A stretch of DNA of 35,443 nt from Singulisphaera sp. (GCA_027451445.1 DAIDJG010000534.1:1-35443), one strand, 5' to 3'. Shown: positions 8,594 to 17,600, counted from the stretch's first letter. The notes: generated from the sequence alone by a model not told the origin. Numbers and translations are program-made.

Positions 8594-9775
8594 ATGCGAT
8601 ACCACTCCGGGAATTCCCATCGTCCCGCCCGTAAGGGTTATACGATCACGATGTTCGCTCTGTTGCTCCCAGTCACCGTTGGCTTCGTCGCGCTGTGCGT
8701 CGATACGGCGATGGTCGGGGTGGCACAGGGGAATCTCCAGACGGCTGCCGATGGTGGCGCGCTGGCGGGCGCGCAGCAGTTGGCCGATGATTACCGGCTC
8801 CAGGGGATCTCCGACTTGACCAACGAGGTCGCCGCTGCGAACGCGAAAGCCCAATCGATCGGCCAGGCCAATTACGTGCTCGGCCAGGCCCCCATGATCA
8901 AGCAAGACACGACCAACTCGGGCCAGGGCGATATCCTCGTCGGCTACCTCGATCCCAACGACCCAAGCTCAACGCTCAACACGAGTTCGGCCACGGAAGC
9001 GAACTGGAACTCGGTCCAGGTGACCGTGGCACGGTCGGCGGACCGCGTTGGCATTGTGCCGACCTATTTCGCCCAGGTCTTCGGATTCATGGGCACGACG
9101 GTCACCACACAGACCACAGCCACGGCGTGGCCGTACTCGATCAAAGGCTACCAGGGAAATGGTAGCAACAGCGCCAACCTGCTGCCGATCGTGCTCGACG
9201 TCACGACTTACAACGCCATGATGGCGGGGACGACGCAGGACCAGTACACCTGGAACCCATCCACCCAAACCGTGACGAGCGGGCCGGACGGGATCGCGGA
9301 GTCGGTCTTGTTCCCCGTCGGCAGCGGCTCACCAGGTAACTGGGGGACGATCAAAGTGGGGGTCTCGAACAACAGCACGTCAATCCTCGTCTCCCAGATT
9401 GAGAACGGAATCAGCCCGTCCCAGCTTGCAACATTCCCGAATAGCACGATCGCCCTCGATTACACACAAACTCCGCCCCAGATTACGTTCAGCGGCAACC
9501 CCGGCATCAGCGCCGGCATCAAGAGTGCGCTCGAATCGATCATCGGCAATCCGGTCACGATCCCGATCTACGACCAGAACGGTGGCAACGGCAATAACGC
9601 CTGGTATCGGGTGATCAAGTTCGCGGGAGTCCGGATCCTGGCCGTGAACTTCCAGGGGAACCCGAAGTACGTCATCGTCCAGCCCGCGATCGTGCGCGAC
9701 CCAACGGCGATCCCGGGCACACCCCAATCGTCCTGGACCCAGGGCGGTCTGGTCGAACTTTACATTTCACGCTGA
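8594..9775 (+). CDS. TadG-like Flp pilus assembly protein
   Basis: The product has 393 residues. The N-terminal part, RKGYTITMFALLLPVTVGFVALCVDT (13-38), is the hydrophobic TadG-type segment, followed by AQGNLQTAADGGALAGAQQL, the conserved helix of the TadE/G-like Flp pilus-assembly family (PF13400 type). The glycine before the hydrophobic stretch is kept, but position +5 is not glutamate, as is common in TadG. The remainder is a large Asn/Ser/Thr-rich periplasmic domain. I see no von Willebrand MIDAS motif, which some TadG proteins have. It lies between the TadE-like gene and the exported protein on the same strand and probably shares their transcript. Confidence 0.85.
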   Translation: MRYHSGNSHRPARKGYTITMFALLLPVTVGFVALCVDTAMVGVAQGNLQTAADGGALAGAQQLADDYRLQGISDLTNEVAAANAKAQSIGQANYVLGQAPMIKQDTTNSGQGDILVGYLDPNDPSSTLNTSSATEANWNSVQVTVARSADRVGIVPTYFAQVFGFMGTTVTTQTTATAWPYSIKGYQGNGSNSANLLPIVLDVTTYNAMMAGTTQDQYTWNPSTQTVTSGPDGIAESVLFPVGSGSPGNWGTIKVGVSNNSTSILVSQIENGISPSQLATFPNSTIALDYTQTPPQITFSGNPGISAGIKSALESIIGNPVTIPIYDQNGGNGNNAWYRVIKFAGVRILAVNFQGNPKYVIVQPAIVRDPTAIPGTPQSSWTQGGLVELYISR

Positions 9776-9801
9776 CTCTTTTTTGAGCGAGGACTGCTCC
9801 C

Positions 9802-10437
9802 ATGAGACTCATCAAACGCGTCGCTCTGCTGTCTGTCGCGCTCTTGTCGGCGTCGCTCGCCAGCGTTACGGCCCAGTCGACAGGCCCGGTTCCCGACACG
9901 GTGCAGGAAGACTGGCAACTTGTCGTCAACACACCCGACATCCCCGGCGTCGGCCCGCAGATCACGACCTGCATGCGCCCCGGCGGCCCCGCCGGAACGG
10001 CGTTCGTAGCGTTCGATCTGAACTACAAGGAGTATCCGGACTTCTCGCCTGGCGGCATGCAGGTTCAGGTCTGGTCGAACAACCAGATCATCAACGCCGC
10101 ATCGCAGAAGTCCAAGCAGCTTCAGTACCCCAACGAGACGATCACCTGGACCCAGCAGATGAGCGTCGATACCAGCGGCAACGTCTGGTATGAGATCCTG
10201 AACGGGAACTCAACCACCTGGGGTCAGTTCGGTCAAGGGTACTACCTCAACCTCGGATACTCATCAAACTTCTCCAACATGTCGGGCTACAGCCCCGACA
10301 CGTCCGTGGCCAACTCCGGCGTGACCTGGGAGAAGAACCTCGCGGGTAGCTTAATCTTGGTCCAGGTCCGTTACTACGCCAATGGCACCCTGATCTCGAC
10401 CGACACCAACCCGCGTTCGATCAACCTGAGCAACTGA
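9802..10437 (+). CDS. Exported protein of unknown function, Tad-linked
   Basis: The product has 211 residues. Residues 1-24 form a clear signal peptide (RLIKR, hydrophobic core, VTAQ). The mature protein is rich in Tyr, Trp, Asn, Ser and Gln with alternating polar and hydrophobic residues, so it is probably all-beta. There is one cysteine (about residue 57), no lipobox and no membrane segment. I do not recognise the family. It begins 26 bp after the TadG-like gene, with GAGG upstream of its ATG, and is followed by a hairpin terminator, so it is the last gene of the Tad-like unit. A role as a surface or secreted partner of the pilus is inference from position only. Confidence 0.8.
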   Translation: MRLIKRVALLSVALLSASLASVTAQSTGPVPDTVQEDWQLVVNTPDIPGVGPQITTCMRPGGPAGTAFVAFDLNYKEYPDFSPGGMQVQVWSNNQIINAASQKSKQLQYPNETITWTQQMSVDTSGNVWYEILNGNSTTWGQFGQGYYLNLGYSSNFSNMSGYSPDTSVANSGVTWEKNLAGSLILVQVRYYANGTLISTDTNPRSINLSN

Positions 10438-10461
10438 CGCGGGCTTCCTCAATTTCAAAGA

Positions 10462-10505
10462 CGAAACCGCCACGGTCGGGGAGGAGCCCGCCCGTGGCGG
10501 TTTCG
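10462..10505 (+). terminator. Hairpin terminator after the Tad-like genes
   Basis: A perfect 14-bp stem (10462-10475 with 10492-10505; CGAAACCGCCACGG and its complement) closes a 16-base loop, 25 bases after the stop of the exported-protein gene. Only a weak T-rich tail follows (TGCATTTC), so it is intrinsic-like rather than canonical. Confidence 0.75.
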
Positions 10506-10631
10506 TGCATTTCATCGTGCAGAATTGGGCCGGTCGGAATGTGCACGGCGGTGGCCGTTGCACAGCTCGACCCGCATACGTTGCCCGAGATTAACCCTCG
10601 ACTCGTGGGGGCAGATGAACTTTGGAATACC

Positions 10632-10760
10632 CGGATAGGGATGAGGATGAGGATGAAGATTAGGAGGGAGATTAATCGTAGTCGACCCCTATCCTCATCC
10701 TCATCCTCATCCTCATCTTCATCCTCATCCTCATCCTCGTCTTCGTCTTCGTCTTCGTCC
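10632..10760. repeat. GATGAG/CTCATC hexanucleotide repeat forming a palindrome
   Basis: A run of (CCTCAT)n with CTTCAT and CGTCTT variants fills 10690-10760. A shorter complementary run (GGATGAGGATGAGGATGAAG) lies at about 10638-10660. The arms can pair over roughly 20 bases across a loop of about 30. The region lies in the gap between convergent transcription units (Tad-like genes and the rhamnogalacturonan lyase) and codes for nothing credible; one frame would give poly-serine. Confidence 0.8.
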
Positions 10761-10880
10761 CATCAGCCGTTCCTAATCCGTCGTTCGAGTCCTCACTTCA
10801 CGGCACGAGGAAAAACCGCGCGTCAATCAATCGCGATCCGGTCGAACCGCATCCCGAAAGCTTGGATGTCGACCCACAAA

Positions 10881-12788
10881 TCACTCCGGCTTCGTCCGGA
10901 TCTTGGCCCGGGGCGGGGGTTTCATGCCATTACCCAGGTAATAGCTCACCTGGGTTGGCATGTTGTAGCCGACGTTCTGCGTCGCCACGCTGAGACGATA
11001 CTGGGGATCGTGCATCAACGTGGGAATCCGGTAGGTGGTGGGAATGGTCGTGGTGTAGATCCGCAGCTCCTTGTTGTTGGACGACCGCCAGATGACCTCC
11101 TCGCGCCAGTCGCCGAACAGGTCGGCGCAAAGGCAAGGGGTGCCCTTGGAACCATTGTTTGACGAGCAGTCCTCGGCCCGCAGGAGCACCGATTCCTCGC
11201 CGTTCTCCCAGTCCCACTTGCTGATCGTAATCCGGTCCAGCAACTCGCGCATGAGGTCGCCGTCCCACCACACGCCGAAGTTACAGGACCGGGGGTGAGT
11301 GGGCGAGATCGTTTCTCCCTTGGCGTTCCAGAGCCCCTCGAGCCCGTCGCCCAGGGCCCATGACTCGTAGCCCCGGTGGCGGGGGTCGAGGTCCATGGTC
11401 ATACCGCGCACGACATCGTCGGACGGTTTGCCCCAGATCACCTGTCCCGAATGGGCAACGTGGAGCTCCGCTCCGTTCGGGTGCTCGGCACGCTCGTGGA
11501 TGTCGAAGACCTCCAGGCCGGGTCGGTCGGGATCGATATCCGCGAGATGAATGGCGTCGCCGTGCCCCAGGCGCGTTGAGTAGAGACCGCGGCCGTCGTC
11601 GTCGATGCAACAGGCTCCGTAGACGATTTCATCCTTGCCGTCATTGTCCACGTCCCCGACCGCCAGGTTGTGGTTCCCTTGCCCCCGATAAGCGCGGTGG
11701 CCCCGGCCTCCATCGTCACTGTCGAAAAGCCACGCCCTGGTAAGCACCCCCTTATGCCAGTTCCAGGCGGCGAGCACCGTGCGCGTGTAGTAGCCGCGGC
11801 ACATCACGAGCGTGGGACGGCGGCCGTCGAAGTAGCCCACCGCGGCGAGGAACCGGTCGACCCGGTTGCCGTAGTCGTCACCCCAGTCGGCCGGGCGGCC
11901 GCGCGCGGGCACGTAATCGCCGGTGACCAGCGCTCGGCCAGTCTGACCATCAAAGATGGTCATGAATTCCGGCCCGTCGAGCACGTAGCCCACCGAATTG
12001 CGATGATCGGCATTGGGGTCGCCGATGACTTTGCCCTCCCCATCAACCGTGCCGTCCGCCGTGCGGCAAGCGACCTCAGCCTTGCCATCACCGTCCAGGT
12101 CGTAAACGATGAACGGCGTGTAGTGTGCCCCTTCCCGGATGTTCTTTCCGAGGTTAATTCGCCAGAGCATCGTGCCGTCAAGTTTGTAGGCTTCGAGCTT
12201 GGTCTCTCCGGTGGCGCCACGTTGAGAATTGTCCCGCGGACGCATCTCTTGCTTGAGGATGATCTCATATTCACCGTCTCCGTCGAGGTCACCCACCGAG
12301 GCATCATTGGGCGTGTGTCCCGGCAGGGTCTGGAGCGGGACCCTCAAGTACGAGCGAATGGGGGGGTTCGCGCGGAGTTTGAATGGCTCGCTCGGGGGCT
12401 GTTCGACCCCGCCCACGACCGCCCGGACGAAGTACGCCGACGGGCGGTCCAGGTTCGCAAGCTCGTCCACGAAGCATGTCTCGTAGCCCAGAGGCCTCTC
12501 ATTGAGCCTGATTGCGGCCTTCTCTCCTTCTTTGCGGTAGACGTTGAAGGCCGTTTTGACCGGATCGTCGCCGAGCAGCCGCCAGGAGACAAAAACCGAG
12601 CCATTGTCCTTCGGGATCGCCACGACGCCCCGGCCGAGCCGTTCCATGAATCGCCCTTCGGTGTCCGTATCCACCTTGGGCGCGGCCGGCGCTGGCTTGG
12701 GCTCGGCCGGCACCTGGGCGACGGCCCCCATCCGCGCCACGAGCAACGCAGACCAGAGCACGAGTAGGAAGAGCGGGAGCCGGTACAT
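10881..12788 (-). CDS. Rhamnogalacturonan lyase, polysaccharide lyase family 11
   Basis: The 635-residue exported enzyme should cleave the rhamnogalacturonan I backbone of pectin by beta-elimination. A signal peptide (MYRLPLFLLVLWSALLVARMGAVAQ) is followed by a Pro/Ala linker and a fibronectin-like N-terminal domain with GRGVVAIP and VFVSWRLLG. The eight-bladed propeller then shows calcium-loop repeats typical of PL11: DASVGDLDGDGEYEIILK, VYDLDGDGKAEVACRTADG, VGDVDNDGKDEIVYGACCID and a final DLFGDWREEVIWR. The phrases match the YesW/YesX group of Bacillus. The frame opens at 12821, but the ATG at 12788 starts exactly at the signal peptide and has GAGG eight bases before it. No transporter or other pectin genes flank it. 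The length is normal for the family. Confidence 0.93.
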   Translation of the reverse strand: MYRLPLFLLVLWSALLVARMGAVAQVPAEPKPAPAAPKVDTDTEGRFMERLGRGVVAIPKDNGSVFVSWRLLGDDPVKTAFNVYRKEGEKAAIRLNERPLGYETCFVDELANLDRPSAYFVRAVVGGVEQPPSEPFKLRANPPIRSYLRVPLQTLPGHTPNDASVGDLDGDGEYEIILKQEMRPRDNSQRGATGETKLEAYKLDGTMLWRINLGKNIREGAHYTPFIVYDLDGDGKAEVACRTADGTVDGEGKVIGDPNADHRNSVGYVLDGPEFMTIFDGQTGRALVTGDYVPARGRPADWGDDYGNRVDRFLAAVGYFDGRRPTLVMCRGYYTRTVLAAWNWHKGVLTRAWLFDSDDGGRGHRAYRGQGNHNLAVGDVDNDGKDEIVYGACCIDDDGRGLYSTRLGHGDAIHLADIDPDRPGLEVFDIHERAEHPNGAELHVAHSGQVIWGKPSDDVVRGMTMDLDPRHRGYESWALGDGLEGLWNAKGETISPTHPRSCNFGVWWDGDLMRELLDRITISKWDWENGEESVLLRAEDCSSNNGSKGTPCLCADLFGDWREEVIWRSSNNKELRIYTTTIPTTYRIPTLMHDPQYRLSVATQNVGYNMPTQVSYYLGNGMKPPPRAKIRTKPE

Positions 12789-13345
12789 CAGCAATGCCTC
12801 GTTCTTTCGTTGCAAACCCATGCAAGTGAGCCATGGATATTATGAGTCATGACGAGCGAAATTGGGAGCCGCGACCAAAACGTATCTTCGGCGGGTTTCC
12901 CTCGAGCAAATCGCTCCGGTGAGAAATTCCCTCGACTCGTTGGCGCTCGGAACGCTCCGGAACAATGTTTCAGTCGCTCGCGCTCGCCGCAGTTCCCGCC
13001 AAGCGCTACACAGGAAAGCCGATTCCCACGCAAAAACCGTCACCAAAAGTGCATTGCTCGCTGGTCACCAACTCCCTTTCGTCCTCGACGAGACGGAGCT
13101 CGGCCGCGCGATCAACGTTCGGAGTTGTCCGTGTGGATCGAAGTTGGCGTGCCTGGCGAGGTTGCGCAAGTAGGCACGGTATGTTGAACGGTCCGGAATC
13201 GCGGGTGTCCGTGGGACAACCCGCGATTCTCAGCCATCATGCAGCGCGGTAGGATAAACTTAAAGAGCGGTAGAAGCCCGCAGCCTGACCGATCTCGACT
13301 TTCGGGTTCTCGTCCGCCCCCACGAACACCGCCCATCGAGTCACC
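12789..13345. other. Divergent intergenic region, PL11 / MBL hydrolase
   Basis: This 557-bp region separates two divergently transcribed genes and should contain both promoters. Several short frames overlap (for example 12849-13187), but none has a ribosome site or protein-like composition. No repeat or RNA gene was recognised. Confidence 0.5.
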
Positions 13346-14107
13346 ATGAGCACCGTCCGACTGATACCGCTCGGCGTCGGGGAAGCCTTCACCGCGAAGC
13401 ACTATACCACGTGCCTGGTCCTGGGTGTTGACGACGATTGGCTGCTGATCGAATGCCCCCACCCGATCCGCAAGATGCTGCGCGAGGCGACGACGACCGC
13501 CGGAGTGCCGTTCGACCTCGATCGCGTCCGGGGCGTGGCGATCAGCCATCTGCACGCTGATCATGTCTGCGGTTTGGAGGACTTCGGCTTCTACTCCTAC
13601 TTCGCCCTGGGGCGCCGCGCAACGGTGCTGGCGCATCCCAGCGTTTCGGCAAAAATGTGGGATGGGGTGTTGTCGGGCGGGATGGGCGAAACGTGGGAAC
13701 AGGCAGGCGGACCCGCGGTGGAGAAGCGGTTCGAGGACTATTTTGACCTGATCGCTTTGCAGGACTCGGCCCCCGTGGCATTTGGCCCCTTTGAGATCGA
13801 GTGCCGGAGAACGCTGCACCCAATCCCCACGACCGCCTTCCGCATCCGCGCGGGCGAACGAACCCTGGGCTTCAGCGCCGACTCCGCGTTCGACCCCACC
13901 CTCGTCACGTGGCTCAGGTCCGCCGACCTGATCGTCCACGAGGTGACCACCCACGAGGCTTCGATCGTCCACACCCCCTACGCGAAACTCGCCGCCCTGC
14001 CCGAAGACCTTCAGCGGAAACTGCGACTCATCCATTATCCCGACGGCTTCGAAGACGAAGCGCGGTCGATCGAGGTGTTGCGCCAGGGGCAGTGCTATTT
14101 GGTTTGA
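13346..14107 (+). CDS. Metallo-beta-lactamase-fold hydrolase, RNase Z-like
   Basis: The 253-residue cytoplasmic protein has the MBL metal motif HLHADH at 68-73, preceded by the strand GVAIS. Further ligands are seen in TLHPIPTTAFRI (the HP.P motif of RNase Z-type proteins), FSADSAFDP (aspartate ligand) and IHYPDGF near the C-terminus (last histidine). The length fits stand-alone MBL hydrolases rather than full-length tRNase Z, which is longer and carries a flexible arm; I see no such arm. The substrate is unknown: phosphodiester or thioester hydrolysis are both possible. The gene stands alone, divergent from the lyase and convergent with DUF1501. Confidence 0.88.
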   Translation: MSTVRLIPLGVGEAFTAKHYTTCLVLGVDDDWLLIECPHPIRKMLREATTTAGVPFDLDRVRGVAISHLHADHVCGLEDFGFYSYFALGRRATVLAHPSVSAKMWDGVLSGGMGETWEQAGGPAVEKRFEDYFDLIALQDSAPVAFGPFEIECRRTLHPIPTTAFRIRAGERTLGFSADSAFDPTLVTWLRSADLIVHEVTTHEASIVHTPYAKLAALPEDLQRKLRLIHYPDGFEDEARSIEVLRQGQCYLV

Positions 14108-14123
14108 CGGGTAGCAAATGCAA

Positions 14124-14222
14124 GATGGCGAATGGCAGATGAAAAAGCATCTATGCTTTGGCATTCTGGCAACGCCCATCCAGCTTCTGCCATCTGCCAT
14201 CCGTCATCTGCCATCCGTCATC
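14124..14222. repeat. ATGGCAGATG inverted and tandem repeat
   Basis: An arm at 14124-14141 (GATGGCGAATGGCAGATG) is complementary to 14191-14208, and the right-hand unit CATCTGCCATCCGT is repeated in tandem to 14222, running a few bases into the end of the DUF1501 gene. A perfect 7-bp hairpin (AAAGCAT, 14144-14150, with ATGCTTT, 14153-14159) lies inside. It sits between two convergent genes and may end both transcripts. Confidence 0.7.
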
Positions 14223-15429
14223 CTTGGAACAAGTCCAACCGCGGGAACGGCTTGCCCAACGTCGGCTTCGACGGGCAACCCAGCCACCGCTCGAGCACGC
14301 TCGCGTAGACCGATCGGAAGTCGGTGTGATAAATCAGGTCCCCTTCGCCCAGCTTCTCGAGGCTCGGGTACTCACCGATGAGTCCCCCTTTGACCTTCGC
14401 GCCGACGAGAAACATGCACGACGCGGCACCATGGTCCGTACCGCCACTGGCGTTTTCGTCGACCCGACGGCCAAATTCACTGAACACGAGGACCGTGACG
14501 CGATCGGCCAGCTTCTGTTCGACCAGGTCGCGCTGGAATGCCGACAGCGCGTTCGCCAATGTTTCGAGCAATCCGCCATGCGCATCGGCCTGTCCTGCGT
14601 GGGTGTCGTAGCCGTCCTGCGACACGAACAAAACGCGCACGCCAAGCCCCGCCTTGAGGATCTGAGACGCCCGGCGCAGTTTCTGGGCCAGCTCGTCGCC
14701 CGGATACTCGACCGACGACTTGTAGGACTGTGTGCTCTGGCCGAGCTTGTCCGCTGTGCGGTAGAGCGTGTCCGCCTGGCGGCTGAGGAAACCGGCCGGT
14801 CCCGTCTCCGTACCGGCACCGGACGCCGCGCTCAGCTTGCGCCGGAGCGCCGAGGCGGGATTGCCGCTCGTTTCGCTGAATGAGGTGAGCTGCGCTTCGA
14901 CGGGAACAACCACCTTCGCAGCCTGGAGTGCCTGCGGAATCGATCCCGTCAGCGAGAGTCCCCGCGGAAAAGCCTCGCCGTCGGGGGCCGAGGCATCGAG
15001 GAAACGACCGAGCCATCCGGTGCTCGGGGGCGCAGGTTCGGTGCTGGCCGAATGCCAGATCTCCATCGACCGGAAATGCGAGCGATCCGGCTGGGGATAG
15101 CCAACCCCTTGCACAATCGCCACGCGCCCTTCCTTGAAAAGTTCACCGAGCGCCGCCATCCTTGGGTGGAGGCCGATCTGGTCGTTCAGTCGCACGACGT
15201 TCTTCTTGGGAATACCGAGCGTGCGCCGGTTGCGGTAGTAAAGCGGGTTCTCGTACGGGATGACGGTGTTCAGCCCGTCGTTACCGCCGGCCAGTTCCAG
15301 CACCACGAGCGCGTGGTCGTTCCGGTCCGCCCTGGCCGACTCCTCAGCGGCCCTCGCGAACAGCTCCGGCACGCCTCCCGCCAGCGACACGAATGCCACG
15401 CTGCTCGCCAAGAATTCGCGTCTGCGCAT
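14218..15429 (-). CDS. DUF1501 exported protein, first copy
   Basis: The 403-residue product begins MRRREFLASSVAFVSLAGG, a Tat-like signal, and ends its leader around ARAAEE. The body shows DUF1501 landmarks: LELAGGNDGLNTVIPY at about 43-58, QGVGYPQPDRSHFRSMEIWHSA, DGYDTHAGQADAHG and SEFGRRVDENASGGTDHGAASCMF. The family belongs to the alkaline-phosphatase-like superfamily and is exported, but its reaction is unknown. GGGAG seven bases before the ATG fixes the start. It follows the DUF1800 gene by 62 bp on the same strand, the usual partnership of these two families in planctomycetes and other environmental bacteria. Confidence 0.92.
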   Translation of the reverse strand: MRRREFLASSVAFVSLAGGVPELFARAAEESARADRNDHALVVLELAGGNDGLNTVIPYENPLYYRNRRTLGIPKKNVVRLNDQIGLHPRMAALGELFKEGRVAIVQGVGYPQPDRSHFRSMEIWHSASTEPAPPSTGWLGRFLDASAPDGEAFPRGLSLTGSIPQALQAAKVVVPVEAQLTSFSETSGNPASALRRKLSAASGAGTETGPAGFLSRQADTLYRTADKLGQSTQSYKSSVEYPGDELAQKLRRASQILKAGLGVRVLFVSQDGYDTHAGQADAHGGLLETLANALSAFQRDLVEQKLADRVTVLVFSEFGRRVDENASGGTDHGAASCMFLVGAKVKGGLIGEYPSLEKLGEGDLIYHTDFRSVYASVLERWLGCPSKPTLGKPFPRLDLFQG

Positions 15430-15491
15430 CAGAGGTCTCCCTGAGTGGAGTCAGCGGTGTCCACGCTACGCACTGATGAAATCTTTTTCGC

Positions 15492-16877
15492 TTAACAGGC
15501 ATGATATTCCGGGAGGCCGAGAACGAGCTCGATCGCTCCCCGCAGTCGGTTCTGCCGGAAGTCGTCGTCATCGCGAAAGCTTTCGAGGTTCCGGCTGCCG
15601 TCGTCGGTCGTGACCAGGAATTCCGTCAACTCGCGGCGCGTCGCGTCGGGCAACTCACCCTGGAGGAGGACCGAAACGATGGCGTCGATGGCCTTGGCGG
15701 GCTCACGCGTCTCGGCCGGCACAATTCGGTCGAGGTGCAGCGTCGCCCCGAAGGCGCTGTTGTCGTTGAGCTCGGCGATGATCTTCGCAAATTCGAGGCG
15801 GGAGGCCCACCGACTCGAGTTGATCCAGGCGCGCTCGCCGTCCCATCCCTTGACGTTCGGCGGCGCCAGGAGCGTCTGGCCCATCGCCTCGATCTGGTTT
15901 CCCGCCTCGTTGGCCGGCCAGCGCACGCCCAGCGTGCGCAAGGTGCCCACTACGTATTCCACAGGACTGCTGATCCGCGTTCGACGGCAGTCGTCCGAGT
16001 AGAACCAGCGCGACTGGAAGAGCTCGCGCAGGAACCACTTCACATCCAGCCGCGTGCGCTCCAGCAACTCGGCGGCCTCCGCGACCACGGCGGCGGAAGG
16101 CTCCGGCGCGGCGAAGAAGCGAAGTAGCTTGCGCGCGAGAAACGTGAGAGTGGCGGGCTGCTGCATCAGGATGTCGATGATGTCGCCGCCGTTGAACTTT
16201 CCCGCACGTCCGAGGAACTGCTTGCGGCCCGAGTCGTGCGCATCGGCCACGAAATTGAACTTCGCCCCGTCGCGATGCCAGCCTGTAAAGGCGCGCGCGG
16301 CCTCCTGCACGTCGGTCTCGGTGTAGTGGCCGATACCACAGGTAAACAATTCCATCAGTTCACGGGCGAAATTCTCATTCGGGTGCTCCTTCGTGCTCGA
16401 CTCCCCATCGAGCCAAACGAGCATCGCCGGGTCGCGCGCAATGGCCTGCGTGAGGTCGCGGATGTTCCCCCAGGCGTGCTTGCGAAGTGTGGCGATCTGC
16501 TGGTGCATCAGCTCCAGCTCTTCGACCTTCGCGGCACTCGTTGCAAAGTGCCCATGCCAGAAGAGCGTGAGTTTCTCGCGCAGCGGCGCCCTCGTGCGCA
16601 GCATCCGGTAGACCCACCAGCCTCGCAGTTGTGAGGGATCGGCGAAGTTGACGAGGTCCTGGTTCACCGCGTCGAACGTGGTCTGAAAGCGTTCTTCTTC
16701 GTCCTCGGCCTCATCGAAGAGCCCCTCGACGGTGGCCTCCAGGCCCTCGGTCACGGCCTTGCCGACGTCGGCTGCGGGAGCGCCGAAGCCGGCGCGCCGT
16801 AGGAGGTGTGCGGCCTTGTGCGGGTCAAACGGGTCCGTGGGGCCCGGAACGTAAGGGGCCAAGGCGGCGAGGACCAT
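15492..16877 (-). CDS. DUF1800 family protein
   Basis: The 461-residue protein has the DUF1800 pattern: HLLRRAGFGA near 24-33, LTLFWHGHFATS around 103-114, NENFARELMELFTCGIGHYTETDV around 167-190 followed by AARAFTGW, and LPNVKGWDGE-like APPNVKGWDGERAWINSS near 335-352. It has no obvious signal peptide in the chosen frame; the short hydrophobic start MVLAALAPYVPG is too weak to call. The biochemical role is unknown. It lies between the ECF sigma factor gene (138 bp upstream) and DUF1501 (62 bp downstream), all on the minus strand, so a three-gene unit is likely. Confidence 0.92.
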   Translation of the reverse strand: MVLAALAPYVPGPTDPFDPHKAAHLLRRAGFGAPAADVGKAVTEGLEATVEGLFDEAEDEEERFQTTFDAVNQDLVNFADPSQLRGWWVYRMLRTRAPLREKLTLFWHGHFATSAAKVEELELMHQQIATLRKHAWGNIRDLTQAIARDPAMLVWLDGESSTKEHPNENFARELMELFTCGIGHYTETDVQEAARAFTGWHRDGAKFNFVADAHDSGRKQFLGRAGKFNGGDIIDILMQQPATLTFLARKLLRFFAAPEPSAAVVAEAAELLERTRLDVKWFLRELFQSRWFYSDDCRRTRISSPVEYVVGTLRTLGVRWPANEAGNQIEAMGQTLLAPPNVKGWDGERAWINSSRWASRLEFAKIIAELNDNSAFGATLHLDRIVPAETREPAKAIDAIVSVLLQGELPDATRRELTEFLVTTDDGSRNLESFRDDDDFRQNRLRGAIELVLGLPEYHAC

Positions 16878-17015
16878 GACAGGAATTGCCCTCGGATTGG
16901 AGACTGGCGGTCACCGAGAACCACCAATTTCCATTAGACCCTGTGCAGGCGGGAAATTCCGCAACGTTTTCCCGAAACGGCCAGGAACACGGCCGGCCCG
17001 CTCCGCAAACGCGTG

Positions 17016-17600
17016 TCAGGGCAAACCGCGCTTGATCGTATCCACCACCCGGCGCACCGTCCGCTCGTTCAGTCCCACCCGGGTTGCAATCTCTTCGAAC
17101 GTCAGCCCTTGCCGCCGCAATTCGAGGATCTCCCCCGCGCGCGGATGTTGACCCGCCAGGAGTTTTGCGAGCCGATCCTGCGCCTCAGCATTCTCCATCG
17201 GCGAAGCATCCCGAGACGGCACGTCGCGGGGAACCTCGCGGTCCCCCCGGCGAATGTACAGCGGCTCCTGGCGCCCGAGGTCGTACTTCCGTGTCTTGGT
17301 CTGGCGCCGATGCTCCTCAAAGACCTTGTTCCGCGCCACGCCGGCGAGAAAGCCGCGCAAATGCTGTACGTTGCGGAGCCGTTCGGGATCTTCATGGAAG
17401 ACCCGAAAGAAGCTCTGCCAGACGTCCTGAACAAAATCCATCGAATCGAACTGGGTGCGCAACTCCTGGGGCAGTCGCACGCGCACCATCATCCGAATCT
17501 CTTGCTCAAGACCTTGAAGGCAATCAATCGCCTCCGTGTCACCGGACTGTGCCCGCTCGATGAGGCTCGACAGATCGACCGGGTCTCTCGCTTCCTCCAT
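17016..17600 (-). CDS. ECF-type RNA polymerase sigma factor
   Basis: The 194-residue product has region 2 at about 25-100, with DSMDFVQDVWQSFFRV (52-67) as the core-binding helix and LRGFLAGVARNKVFEEHRRQ (81-100) as the -10 recognition part. Region 4 is at 140-190, with the helix-turn-helix LTFEEIATRVGLNERTVRRVVDTI (166-189). No C-terminal extension is present. The frame opens at 17693, but the ATG at 17600 has GAGGTG five bases before it and gives the usual length. No anti-sigma factor is adjacent. Its position directly upstream of DUF1800/DUF1501 suggests that it may control or be co-transcribed with them; this is inference. Confidence 0.9.
   Translation of the reverse strand: MEEARDPVDLSSLIERAQSGDTEAIDCLQGLEQEIRMMVRVRLPQELRTQFDSMDFVQDVWQSFFRVFHEDPERLRNVQHLRGFLAGVARNKVFEEHRRQTKTRKYDLGRQEPLYIRRGDREVPRDVPSRDASPMENAEAQDRLAKLLAGQHPRAGEILELRRQGLTFEEIATRVGLNERTVRRVVDTIKRGLP

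Noticed and set aside
10770-10810. A GTTCGAGTCC string resembling a tRNA T-loop
   Set aside because: No flanking T-stem complementarity, no anticodon arm and no acceptor stem.
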